In this document: in pieces, positions 7,058 to 14,215 of the stretch | Layout: each line of letters starts with the position of its first letter | Position numbering within the stretch: position 1 is the first letter of the stretch | Origin: Clostridium sp. | GTDB taxonomy: Bacteria > Cyanobacteriota > Vampirovibrionia > Gastranaerophilales > Gastranaerophilaceae | DNA length: 64,000 nucleotides | Reading direction: 5' to 3' | NCBI GenBank assembly: GCA_018362895.1 | Contig: JAHALR010000001.1 | Span: forward strand, 124,001 to 188,000 | Translations under genes and position numbers: made by a program | Notes under the pieces: generated by a model | Database searches by the model: none | Told to the model about the DNA's origin: nothing | The model's input: only the letters and a program-made list of their open reading frames with translations

Positions 7058-9571
7058 TTAAACAAGAGCCTGTCTTTCAACTTCTTCAGTAGTAGAAACT
7101 TCTATAATATCGCCTTCTTGAATATCGTTAAATTTGGCAAAAGATATACCACATTCAAATCCGGTAGCAACTTCTTTAACATCATCTTTAAATCGCTTAA
7201 GCTGATCAATTGTTCCTTTAAAGATTACCTGACCATCTCTGATAACAGAAGCGGTTTTACCCCTGAGGATTTTACCTTCCGTAACATAACAACCTGCAAT
7301 TCTGGAAGTTTTTCCGACAGTAAAGACCTGTCTGACTTCAGCTTTTCCGAGTTCAACTTCTTTGATTTCAGGCTGTAACAAGCTGAGCATAGTCTGTTCA
7401 AGATCTTCAAGTATTTGATAAATAATATCGTATTTTTTGATAGTAACATTCTCTCTTGAAGCTGCTAATTCAGCATTATTATCTTCTTTAACAGAAAAAC
7501 CTAAAATGATAGCATTGCTAGCAGATGCTAACATAACATCTGCTTCAGATATATCACCTACACCAACATGAATCAATTTTATGATAATTTCGTTTGACTT
7601 AAACTGACCTATTGCTTGTGACAAAGCTTCAGCAGAACCGTTAGTATTCGCCTTGATAATAAGGTTCAAATGCTGGAATCCGTCATCACCTTCGCCAACA
7701 ACTTCATTTCTAATATGAGAAGGAAGCATAGCCTCAAGACGTGAATTTCTTTCTTTTTCTTTACGTTCAGAGACTATTGCTCTCATAATTTTTTCATTTT
7801 CAACAACTTCAAATTTGTCACCAGCCTGAGGTACTTCGGTTAAACCCAGAATCTCAACAGGAGTAGACGGAGCAGCTTTTTTAACTCTTTCACCTGAATC
7901 AGATAAAAGTGCTCTCACTTTACCACAAACATTTCCAACCACAACGCAGTTGCCGGTTTTTAAAGTTCCATTCTGAACAAGAAGCGTAGCAACCGGACCT
8001 TTTCCTTTATCAAGATTAGCTTCTATAACTACACCTGAAGCAGGCGCATCAGGATTCGCTTTCAAATCTTGCACCTCTGCAAGGAGAAGAATATATTCAA
8101 GCAATTCATCAATACCAGTACCTTGCAAAGCACTAACTTTAACACAAACGGTATCACCGCCCCACTCTTCAGGAACGAGACCATGTTCTGTAAGTTGCTG
8201 CAATATTTTATCAGGATTAGCATCAGGCTTATCTATTTTGTTAACAGCCACAATAATAGGAACCTCTGCTGCTTTAGCATGATTAATAGCTTCAATCGTC
8301 TGAGGCATTATTCCATCATCGGCTGCAACTACCAGAATAGCTATATCAGTAGCTTTTGCACCTCTTGCACGCATTTCTGTAAAAGCTTCGTGACCAGGTG
8401 TATCTATAAATACAATTTTTTTATTATTCAAATATACTGTATAAGCACCAATTGATTGAGTAATACCACCAACCTCAGTTGAAACAATTTTATGCTTTGA
8501 AGCTCTTATTGAATCAAGAAGAGTTGTTTTACCATGGTCAACATGCCCCATAATACTGATTACCGGTGCTCTTCTTTTCAAAAGTTTCGGATCAATAGCA
8601 GCAAGTTCTTTTGCTTCTTCTTCTTTTTGAAGCTCTTCTTCCATAAATGCTTCTATATCTTCTTCAAGAACTTCTATTTCAAAACTTTCACAAACTTTTT
8701 TTGCAGTAGGAACATCAATAACCTGATTAACCGTAGCCAAAATTCCCTGCATCATTAAAAATTTAACAATTTCAGCAGAAGCTTTGTTTATCTTGTCAGC
8801 AAGTTCACCAACAGTCAAAGGCTGATTAATAACAACACTTTTTATTTCTTCAGCCGCCTCTTCAGCATGTGAACGTTTTTTATGCTTTTGAGCATTAGCT
8901 TTTTCTAAACTGATTCTTTCTTGTTCTTCCTCTTTTGATTTATATTGTTTTTCTTTTTTCTTGGCACCTTTTTTCTTTGGAGTATTTTTTGAATCATAAA
9001 TATCCTGAGGAATAATATGTCTTTGAATAGGCTTTTTCTCTCTGGGAGCAGCATCTTTTTTAGTCTCCGCAGTTGTAGAAACTTTAGAAGAAGCATCAGG
9101 TTTTTGCACCTGTTCATTTCTGTTGCCAAAAGCTGTTCGTCCTTCTCTTTTAACAAAACCGTCTTTTTTAAGGTTATCTTTAAGCGCCTGCTCAGATTTT
9201 TCAGAGATTTTAGACACAGGTTTTCTTAATGGAGAAGGTTCAATTTTTCCCAGCTTCAATCTTTCGGCTGGTTCTATTTTTCCAAGTTTTATTTTTTCAA
9301 CAGGCTTTGGCTCTTCTTTTTTTTCTTCTTCCTTTGGAGGTTCTTCTGTTTTAGACTTAGCCTTTTTAACAATAAAAGCCTTGGGTTTTTTAGTTTGTTC
9401 AACCTGAGGCTCTGACAATAGTTCTTTAAGTTTTCTAGCCTGTGATTCAGAAATGACACTCGAATGAGACTTCACTTTTACGCCAAGTTTTGTATCAAGC
9501 TTCTCAATAACTTCTTTATTTGTAAGCTTAAGCTCTTTTGCTAAATCATAAACTCTTATCGTATCTGTCAT
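7058..9571 (-). CDS. infB: Translation initiation factor IF-2
   Basis: IF-2 is the GTPase that delivers initiator tRNA to the 30S P site. The ~340-residue N-terminal part is charged and repetitive (KLGKIEPAERLKLGKIEP) and contains two IF2_N modules (TIRVYDLAKEL; PLTVGELADKI). The G domain has GHVDHGKTT, DTPGHEAF and NKID, followed by the EF-Tu-like domains and the C-terminal fMet-tRNA-binding domain. I start at the ATG at 9571, the conserved MTDTIRVYDLAKEL start, with a GGAG upstream. An in-frame upstream extension to 9619 lacks family similarity. The resulting length is 837 residues. Confidence 0.95.
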   Translation of the reverse strand: MTDTIRVYDLAKELKLTNKEVIEKLDTKLGVKVKSHSSVISESQARKLKELLSEPQVEQTKKPKAFIVKKAKSKTEEPPKEEEKKEEPKPVEKIKLGKIEPAERLKLGKIEPSPLRKPVSKISEKSEQALKDNLKKDGFVKREGRTAFGNRNEQVQKPDASSKVSTTAETKKDAAPREKKPIQRHIIPQDIYDSKNTPKKKGAKKKEKQYKSKEEEQERISLEKANAQKHKKRSHAEEAAEEIKSVVINQPLTVGELADKINKASAEIVKFLMMQGILATVNQVIDVPTAKKVCESFEIEVLEEDIEAFMEEELQKEEEAKELAAIDPKLLKRRAPVISIMGHVDHGKTTLLDSIRASKHKIVSTEVGGITQSIGAYTVYLNNKKIVFIDTPGHEAFTEMRARGAKATDIAILVVAADDGIMPQTIEAINHAKAAEVPIIVAVNKIDKPDANPDKILQQLTEHGLVPEEWGGDTVCVKVSALQGTGIDELLEYILLLAEVQDLKANPDAPASGVVIEANLDKGKGPVATLLVQNGTLKTGNCVVVGNVCGKVRALLSDSGERVKKAAPSTPVEILGLTEVPQAGDKFEVVENEKIMRAIVSERKEKERNSRLEAMLPSHIRNEVVGEGDDGFQHLNLIIKANTNGSAEALSQAIGQFKSNEIIIKLIHVGVGDISEADVMLASASNAIILGFSVKEDNNAELAASRENVTIKKYDIIYQILEDLEQTMLSLLQPEIKEVELGKAEVRQVFTVGKTSRIAGCYVTEGKILRGKTASVIRDGQVIFKGTIDQLKRFKDDVKEVATGFECGISFAKFNDIQEGDIIEVSTTEEVERQALV

Positions 9572-9622
9572 TATATGTATTTTTCTCCAAATTCGTGTCT
9601 TATAATATATTTTTAGCACAAT

Positions 9623-9886
9623 CTATCTGTCAAGTACAGCCCTGATTTTTTCTTTAAGCGAATTATCAGGTTTTACTTTTAAAAGTTTAAAGATTTTTCC
9701 TTTTTTAAATGCAGCTTCAATGCAGTGTTCTTCGGGACAAATATAGACAGAACGTCCAAAAAATGAAGAATCGGGATTCACTCGCAATTCTTGTAATTTT
9801 GAACTTCTTGTAATTTTTATCAAATGATTTCTAGCAATCAATTTAGCACATGCACAGCATTTTCTTTTTATTTCCGACTCATCCAA
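9623..9886 (-). CDS. ylxR: YlxR/RnpM family (DUF448) RNA-binding protein
   Basis: The 87-residue protein has the YlxR signature: KRKCCACAKLIARNHLIKITR, then GRSVYICP, with a C-terminal basic helix. YlxR (RnpM in recent literature) binds RNA and, in Bacillus, RNase P RNA. It normally sits between nusA and infB. Here it keeps its place before infB but has purD upstream instead of nusA. The start codon is TTG at 9886, preceded by AGAAGG 6 nt away and only 13 bp after the purD stop. Confidence 0.85.
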   Translation of the reverse strand: MDESEIKRKCCACAKLIARNHLIKITRSSKLQELRVNPDSSFFGRSVYICPEEHCIEAAFKKGKIFKLLKVKPDNSLKEKIRAVLDR

Positions 9887-9899
9887 AACAAACCTTCTT

Positions 9900-11165
9900 C
9901 TAACAACCTATCAAAAGTGTCTTGCCTATATCTTTTCTGTATTTTTTGCCGTCAAAATTTATGGACTCAATGCTTTCATAAGTATTTTGAACTGCTTTTT
10001 CCAATGTTGAAGCACTTGATGTAACAACCAGAGTGCGTCCGCCAGCTGTAACAAAATTTCCATCCAAATCTTTTCTTGTATTAAAATGTGAAATCTCAGA
10101 ATGCTCTTCAACTTCATCCAGTCCAGAAATAACAGAGCCGTATTTGCCTTCTTGAGGATAGCCTCCTGCATTAAGAACAACAGACAATGAATAAACCGGC
10201 TTCACTTTAATTTCGTAAAAATCATCAACCAGCGAACCTACAATGGCTGCTTTCATAACATCAACAAAATTAATATCTAAAATATTGAAAACACATTGAG
10301 CATCAGGCTCTTTAAAAAACGGATTGAATTCAATAACATTTAGATTTCCTGTTCTGTCCAATATTATGTCAACACCTAGAATACCTACATATTGGTTTCC
10401 GTTTTTGCCCAGTTCATCAAGGGTTGGATATATAATTTCTTTGAAGATTCGTCCCTCTAAGGCAGAGTCTATCATGTAAAATGGAGCATAAGCTCCCAGA
10501 CCAGAAGTTATTGCGCCGCCATTACCCTCAAGTACATGCTTGTACGGAACAACTGAAGAAACAGGCATAGCATTGTAACCATCCGTAATCACATAATAAG
10601 AAAATTCCTGTCCTGCAATAAAATCCTCTATTACAATTTTTTTATTGCCATTGTCAAACAAATCCTCAATTATTCTTTTTGCTATTTTGAAAGAATCACA
10701 AACAAAGACATTTTCACCATGCATATGAGAATCTGTCTTTATCACCAAAGGAAATTTAGATTTTCTTGCATAATCAACAGCCATATTTTCTCTGTCAAAA
10801 ATTCCGAATTTAGGCGTCGGAACTTTTGTTTTATACATAAATTTTTTGGCAATAGACTTACTGGAGGTTATTCTTGCTGCTTCAGCAGTAGGAGAAAAAA
10901 TCATCAAACCTTCTTCATTAAACTTTCCTGCAATATCACATTCAACAGATTTTTCAGAAGAAGCAACAGTAAGATCAATATTATTAACTTTAACAAACTC
11001 AGCCAGGCTATCTACATCATCAGCCTCTATGTCTATGCAAGTAGCATAATCACTTATGGCAAAATTACCCGGAGCAGCAAATATCAAATCAACATTTTCA
11101 TATTTAGAAAATTCTTTTGCCATTGTATACTCTTTGGCACCTGAACCGACGATTAATATATTCAT
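9900..11165 (-). CDS. purD: Phosphoribosylamine-glycine ligase (divergent)
   Basis: This ATP-grasp enzyme makes GAR in purine synthesis. Supporting features are the N-terminal Rossmann ILIVGSGAKEY, the FSPTAEAARITSSKSIAKKFM segment, ATP-grasp VIEDFIAGQEFSYYVITDGY, GGAITSGLGAYAPF and metal-binding VIEFNPFFKEPDAQ. The usual GREHA is GAKEY and GGMGAYSP is SGLGAYAP, so it is a divergent PurD. The length (421) is normal. It heads the translation operon, since ylxR follows after 13 bp. Confidence 0.82.
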   Translation of the reverse strand: MNILIVGSGAKEYTMAKEFSKYENVDLIFAAPGNFAISDYATCIDIEADDVDSLAEFVKVNNIDLTVASSEKSVECDIAGKFNEEGLMIFSPTAEAARITSSKSIAKKFMYKTKVPTPKFGIFDRENMAVDYARKSKFPLVIKTDSHMHGENVFVCDSFKIAKRIIEDLFDNGNKKIVIEDFIAGQEFSYYVITDGYNAMPVSSVVPYKHVLEGNGGAITSGLGAYAPFYMIDSALEGRIFKEIIYPTLDELGKNGNQYVGILGVDIILDRTGNLNVIEFNPFFKEPDAQCVFNILDINFVDVMKAAIVGSLVDDFYEIKVKPVYSLSVVLNAGGYPQEGKYGSVISGLDEVEEHSEISHFNTRKDLDGNFVTAGGRTLVVTSSASTLEKAVQNTYESIESINFDGKKYRKDIGKTLLIGC

Positions 11166-11195
11166 GCAATAATTACCTATTTATGTATTTTTCAT

Positions 11196-11201
11196 ATTAT
11201 A
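11196..11201 (-). promoter_or_regulatory. Candidate -10 element for the purD-ylxR-infB operon
   Basis: On the minus strand a perfect TATAAT lies about 31 bp upstream of the purD ATG. The -35 region 17 bp further up (TTTTAA) is weak. Confidence 0.35.
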
Positions 11202-11220
11202 CTACATTCAAAATATATTT

Positions 11221-11250
11221 AAAAAGCTCTCACTTTTGTGAGAGCTTTTT
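11221..11250 (-). terminator. Rho-independent terminator downstream of the Met-rich protein gene
   Basis: AAAAAGCTCTCAC (11221-11233) pairs perfectly with GTGAGAGCTTTTT (11238-11250) around a TTTT loop. On the minus strand the stem ends in a T5 tract, so it ends transcription of the gene at 11287-12186 before the purD promoter. Confidence 0.8.
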
Positions 11251-11286
11251 TGGTTAGTTGGTTGAGATTTATATATAAAAATATTA

Positions 11287-12186
11287 TTAACAAAATGCTC
11301 CAATTACACCAGCAACAAGACCTACACCTGCACCGACAAGCGCGCCTACCGGACCTCCGATACAGCCAACTGCTGCACCTGCACCTACTGCTGCTGTAAC
11401 ACCACCGATCTTGCCAACTGTCTTTTTGGTTTTCAGCGATTTTGGTGATTGAGAACCTTCCATTTTTGCAATTATGTCTTCTGAAGAATAAGTTTGTGCA
11501 TTTCCAAAAGAAATTGTGTTCCAGAAAGAGTTTGCAAGAGCGCCATCGCAGTTTTCTTGAATCATTGCCTTCAAATCCTGACCTGTTGCAGCTTGGAACT
11601 GATATCTTGCAAAGTTTCTTAAAGCTTTTTCTAATCCTTCCGGATTATCTTTATATTCTTCCTTCATTCTTGTGTAGACTGAAGAATTTCTAATCATATC
11701 AACAATACCTTCAAATTGTTTTACAATCTGGTCAGATTCACCTTCAACTATTACTGTTTGAAGTGAGATACAAGCTTCATTGATAGCAGCTGTCAATCCG
11801 TCAGATGCTGCTGCATATCTCATGGCATCTTTTCTTTCATTGTAATCAATTTCTCTTGCACTATTTCTGAGGTCAGCATCATATGTAAGGCGGTCTTTAA
11901 AATCCATATTAATGTAGTTTCTATATGTTGGAGACAACATCATAGACTGCATCATATAAGGATTCATCATATAAGGGTTCATCATCCCCATACCTGCAAA
12001 AGCAGCTCCACCTTGTACTCCGCCAAATCCCATATTAACATCAATCGGAAGATTGTATACATTGCCTAAGCCGAGACCAAAATCTCTTGCATATTCAGCA
12101 TTTAAATTTGTTAAACCTGCACCTGTCGGACTTGCGATAACCTGATAAGGATTAGGAAATCCGTACATTCCGCTTATACCTTGCAT
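11287..12186 (-). CDS. Hypothetical Met-rich, glycine-zipper protein
   Basis: I do not recognise this protein. I start at the ATG at 12186 (MQGISGMYG), which has a strong GGAGG 6 nt upstream; the longer frame to 12315 has no supporting signal. The ~299-residue product has an N-terminal Gly/Met-rich segment with repeats of NPYMM (about residues 68-82). A helical charged middle follows. The C-terminal ~40 residues form a Gly/Ala glycine-zipper hydrophobic hairpin (VGAGAAVGCIGGPVGALVGA) typical of membrane-inserting segments. There is no signal peptide. It is monocistronic with its own terminator. Confidence 0.6.
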   Translation of the reverse strand: MQGISGMYGFPNPYQVIASPTGAGLTNLNAEYARDFGLGLGNVYNLPIDVNMGFGGVQGGAAFAGMGMMNPYMMNPYMMQSMMLSPTYRNYINMDFKDRLTYDADLRNSAREIDYNERKDAMRYAAASDGLTAAINEACISLQTVIVEGESDQIVKQFEGIVDMIRNSSVYTRMKEEYKDNPEGLEKALRNFARYQFQAATGQDLKAMIQENCDGALANSFWNTISFGNAQTYSSEDIIAKMEGSQSPKSLKTKKTVGKIGGVTAAVGAGAAVGCIGGPVGALVGAGVGLVAGVIGAFC

Positions 12187-12326
12187 AACCAACCTCCAAA
12201 TTTTTCTCAGGTAATACCTGATTGTAACCTTTAAATCTAACCTTACACTTATATAAAAACATTCTATGAAATGAAATTGCCTTAAAGAAGATTTTTGCTT
12301 AATATTTGTTAACAAAATCGTAATAT

Positions 12327-12355
12327 TTGTAAAAAATAAACGTCTAAACTATAAT
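12327..12355 (+). promoter_or_regulatory. Promoter of dut-serB, probably giving a leaderless mRNA
   Basis: TTGTAA at 12327-12332 and a perfect TATAAT at 12350-12355 are separated by 17 bp. The expected start point is about 12362, which is the A of the dut ATG. No Shine-Dalgarno precedes dut. Confidence 0.6.
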
Positions 12356-12361
12356 CAAATA

Positions 12362-12808
12362 ATGAATAAAATATTATTAAAATTTCTAAAACTTAATGAA
12401 AAAGTAACTATACCTTCCTATCAAACAGAAGGTGCAGCAGGAATGGACTTGTGTGCATTTTTGGAAACACCTTTAACTTTAAAACCTTTAGAAAGAAAGC
12501 TTGTTCCGACAGGTCTAAAAATGGAACTTCCAAAAGGTTATGAAGCACAAGTCAGACCAAGATCAGGAATGTCAATAAAACACGGAATAACACTTATCAA
12601 CTGTGTAGGAACAATTGACGAAGATTACAGAGGAGAACTTTGTGTTCCTGTCGTAAATCTTTCAAATGAAGAATTTACAATAAACAACGGTGACAGAATA
12701 GCTCAAATGATAATTTCCCCTGTAACAAAAGCTGATATTGAAGTAGTTCAGGAATTGAGCGAAACCCAAAGAGGTGAAGGCGGTTTTGGGTCTACCGGAA
12801 GAAAATAG
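12362..12808 (+). CDS. dut: dUTP diphosphatase
   Basis: Dut hydrolyses dUTP to dUMP and PPi, keeping uracil out of DNA. All five trimeric dUTPase motifs are present: AAGMDLCA, RPRSGMS, GTIDEDYRGEL, GDRIAQMI and the C-terminal RGEGGFGSTG. The length of 148 is normal. The promoter places the transcript start at or next to the ATG, so translation is probably leaderless. serB follows 6 bp downstream. Confidence 0.95.
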   Translation: MNKILLKFLKLNEKVTIPSYQTEGAAGMDLCAFLETPLTLKPLERKLVPTGLKMELPKGYEAQVRPRSGMSIKHGITLINCVGTIDEDYRGELCVPVVNLSNEEFTINNGDRIAQMIISPVTKADIEVVQELSETQRGEGGFGSTGRK

Positions 12809-12814
12809 GATAAT

Positions 12815-13438
12815 ATGAAAAAACTTGCTGTATTTGACTTTGACTCAACTCTTATGCAGGGAGAAACCATAGAAATTATAGCTGACGAAGCAGGCTTAAA
12901 AAATGAAGTTGCAGCAATTACCAAACGAGCAATGGAGGGTGAGCTTGATTTCTTTGATAGCCTGACACAGCGTGTTTCTCTTTTAAAAGGAATAAAAGAA
13001 AGTCGCGTAAATGAAATTTGTCAAAACCTTCCTTACACAAAAGGAGCAAAAGAAACAATCAGTGAACTCAAAAAACTCGGCTATATTGTTGTATGTTTTT
13101 CCGGTGGTTTTAAAAATGCCACTGAATATGCAAAAAAAATATTGGGATATGATGCTGATTTTTCAAACATTCTTCATGCCAAAAACGGAATTCTTACAGG
13201 GCACGTAGGAGGACCTATGATGTTTTCTGACAGCAAAGGTATTATGCTGGAAAAATTACAGTCAATTCTCGGCATATCACAAGAAAATACAATAGCAATC
13301 GGTGACGGAGCCAATGATATAAGCATGTTTCGCTGTTCAAAAGAGAAAATTGCTTTTTGCGCAAAACCCATACTAAAAAAAGCCGCAACTGTCACAATAG
13401 ATGAGAATGATTTAACAAATATCTTGCAATATTGTTAA
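12815..13438 (+). CDS. serB: Phosphoserine phosphatase (HAD family)
   Basis: This HAD-superfamily SerB performs the last step of serine synthesis. Visible motifs are the nucleophile motif DFDST (Asp8/Asp10), motif II in CFSGGF, and GDGANDISM as the metal-binding motif. The 207-residue length fits the single-domain SerB/PSPase type. It is co-transcribed with dut (6-bp gap). Its last 4 bp overlap the convergent gene on the minus strand. A related HAD phosphatase specificity cannot be excluded. Confidence 0.82.
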   Translation: MKKLAVFDFDSTLMQGETIEIIADEAGLKNEVAAITKRAMEGELDFFDSLTQRVSLLKGIKESRVNEICQNLPYTKGAKETISELKKLGYIVVCFSGGFKNATEYAKKILGYDADFSNILHAKNGILTGHVGGPMMFSDSKGIMLEKLQSILGISQENTIAIGDGANDISMFRCSKEKIAFCAKPILKKAATVTIDENDLTNILQYC

Positions 13439-14130
13439 TATTCCAGATCATATTTTTTCGACGCAAGAGCAGCTTCAGAAACTTCTTCAGCAACTATATT
13501 ATTAACCTGCGAAATTCCCGGACTTTTTAATATTTCTGTTTTAGTATTAGCATATATTTCAACAGGTTTTTTGCCGTTATAATCAACGATTTTTGATCTG
13601 GTAACTACGTTATTGCCATTTCTTTCATAAACATTAGTCAGACTTTGCTGAACAGTCCACTTTCCTCCCACAGCAGGAGTCGACATTCGACTTACAACAT
13701 TCTTTATTACATTTCCGTCTTTATCATAAAAAACAGAATATCGTTCACCCATTTTTACATTATTGATAATTTCAGCAGTTTTTTTACCATCTTTATCATA
13801 ATGAGTTTTTATAGATTTCGTAATTGATTCAGAGATTGTTCCATCCGGGTTTTTAACTTTTGATTTAACATACTCTGTACAAAGCTTTCCACCATCCTTA
13901 GTCGCTTTTTCAAAGTTTTCGACAACTGGTTTCAATGCTTTTGCATTCCTATATCTAATAATCCCGTATGTAATTGCTCCAAGCGTAGCCAGAGTCAATA
14001 AAGCTTTTCCTGTTGAAGATTTTTTCTCGGGTTCTGTGTAATACTTATTTTGCTCTTGTTGAATTCCGGTTGCAGCAGGAGACTGCAAATTTTGTGCCTG
14101 TACGGCATTAGATACACCACTAACTGTCAT
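13435..14130 (-). CDS. Hypothetical protein with one membrane segment
   Basis: I do not recognise this 231-residue protein. A Gln/Ser-rich N-terminus (about residues 1-40) is followed by a hydrophobic segment (ALLTLATLGAITYGIIRY, about 43-60). The rest is a Lys-rich beta-type region containing repeats of the form Y-D-K-D-G (HYDKDGKK, FYDKDGNV) and YNGKKPVEIY, reminiscent of toxin/antitoxin MORN-like YD motifs. A GGAAGG upstream supports the ATG. It is convergent with serB, overlapping it by 4 bp. Confidence 0.55.
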   Translation of the reverse strand: MTVSGVSNAVQAQNLQSPAATGIQQEQNKYYTEPEKKSSTGKALLTLATLGAITYGIIRYRNAKALKPVVENFEKATKDGGKLCTEYVKSKVKNPDGTISESITKSIKTHYDKDGKKTAEIINNVKMGERYSVFYDKDGNVIKNVVSRMSTPAVGGKWTVQQSLTNVYERNGNNVVTRSKIVDYNGKKPVEIYANTKTEILKSPGISQVNNIVAEEVSEAALASKKYDLEY

Positions 14131-14215
14131 AATAAACTACCTTCCTACACACCATTTATATTTTAATAAAAACGTAAGGAAGGCAGAAATTTACTATTAT
14201 TTACCAAATGTTACA

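Noticed and set aside
9572..9619. A 16-residue N-terminal extension of infB
   Set aside because: It lacks family similarity. The ATG at 9571 begins the conserved N-terminal module and has an upstream GGAG.
12187..12315. A 43-residue extension of the Met-rich protein
   Set aside because: GGAGG is correctly spaced before the internal ATG at 12186, and the extension has no SD.
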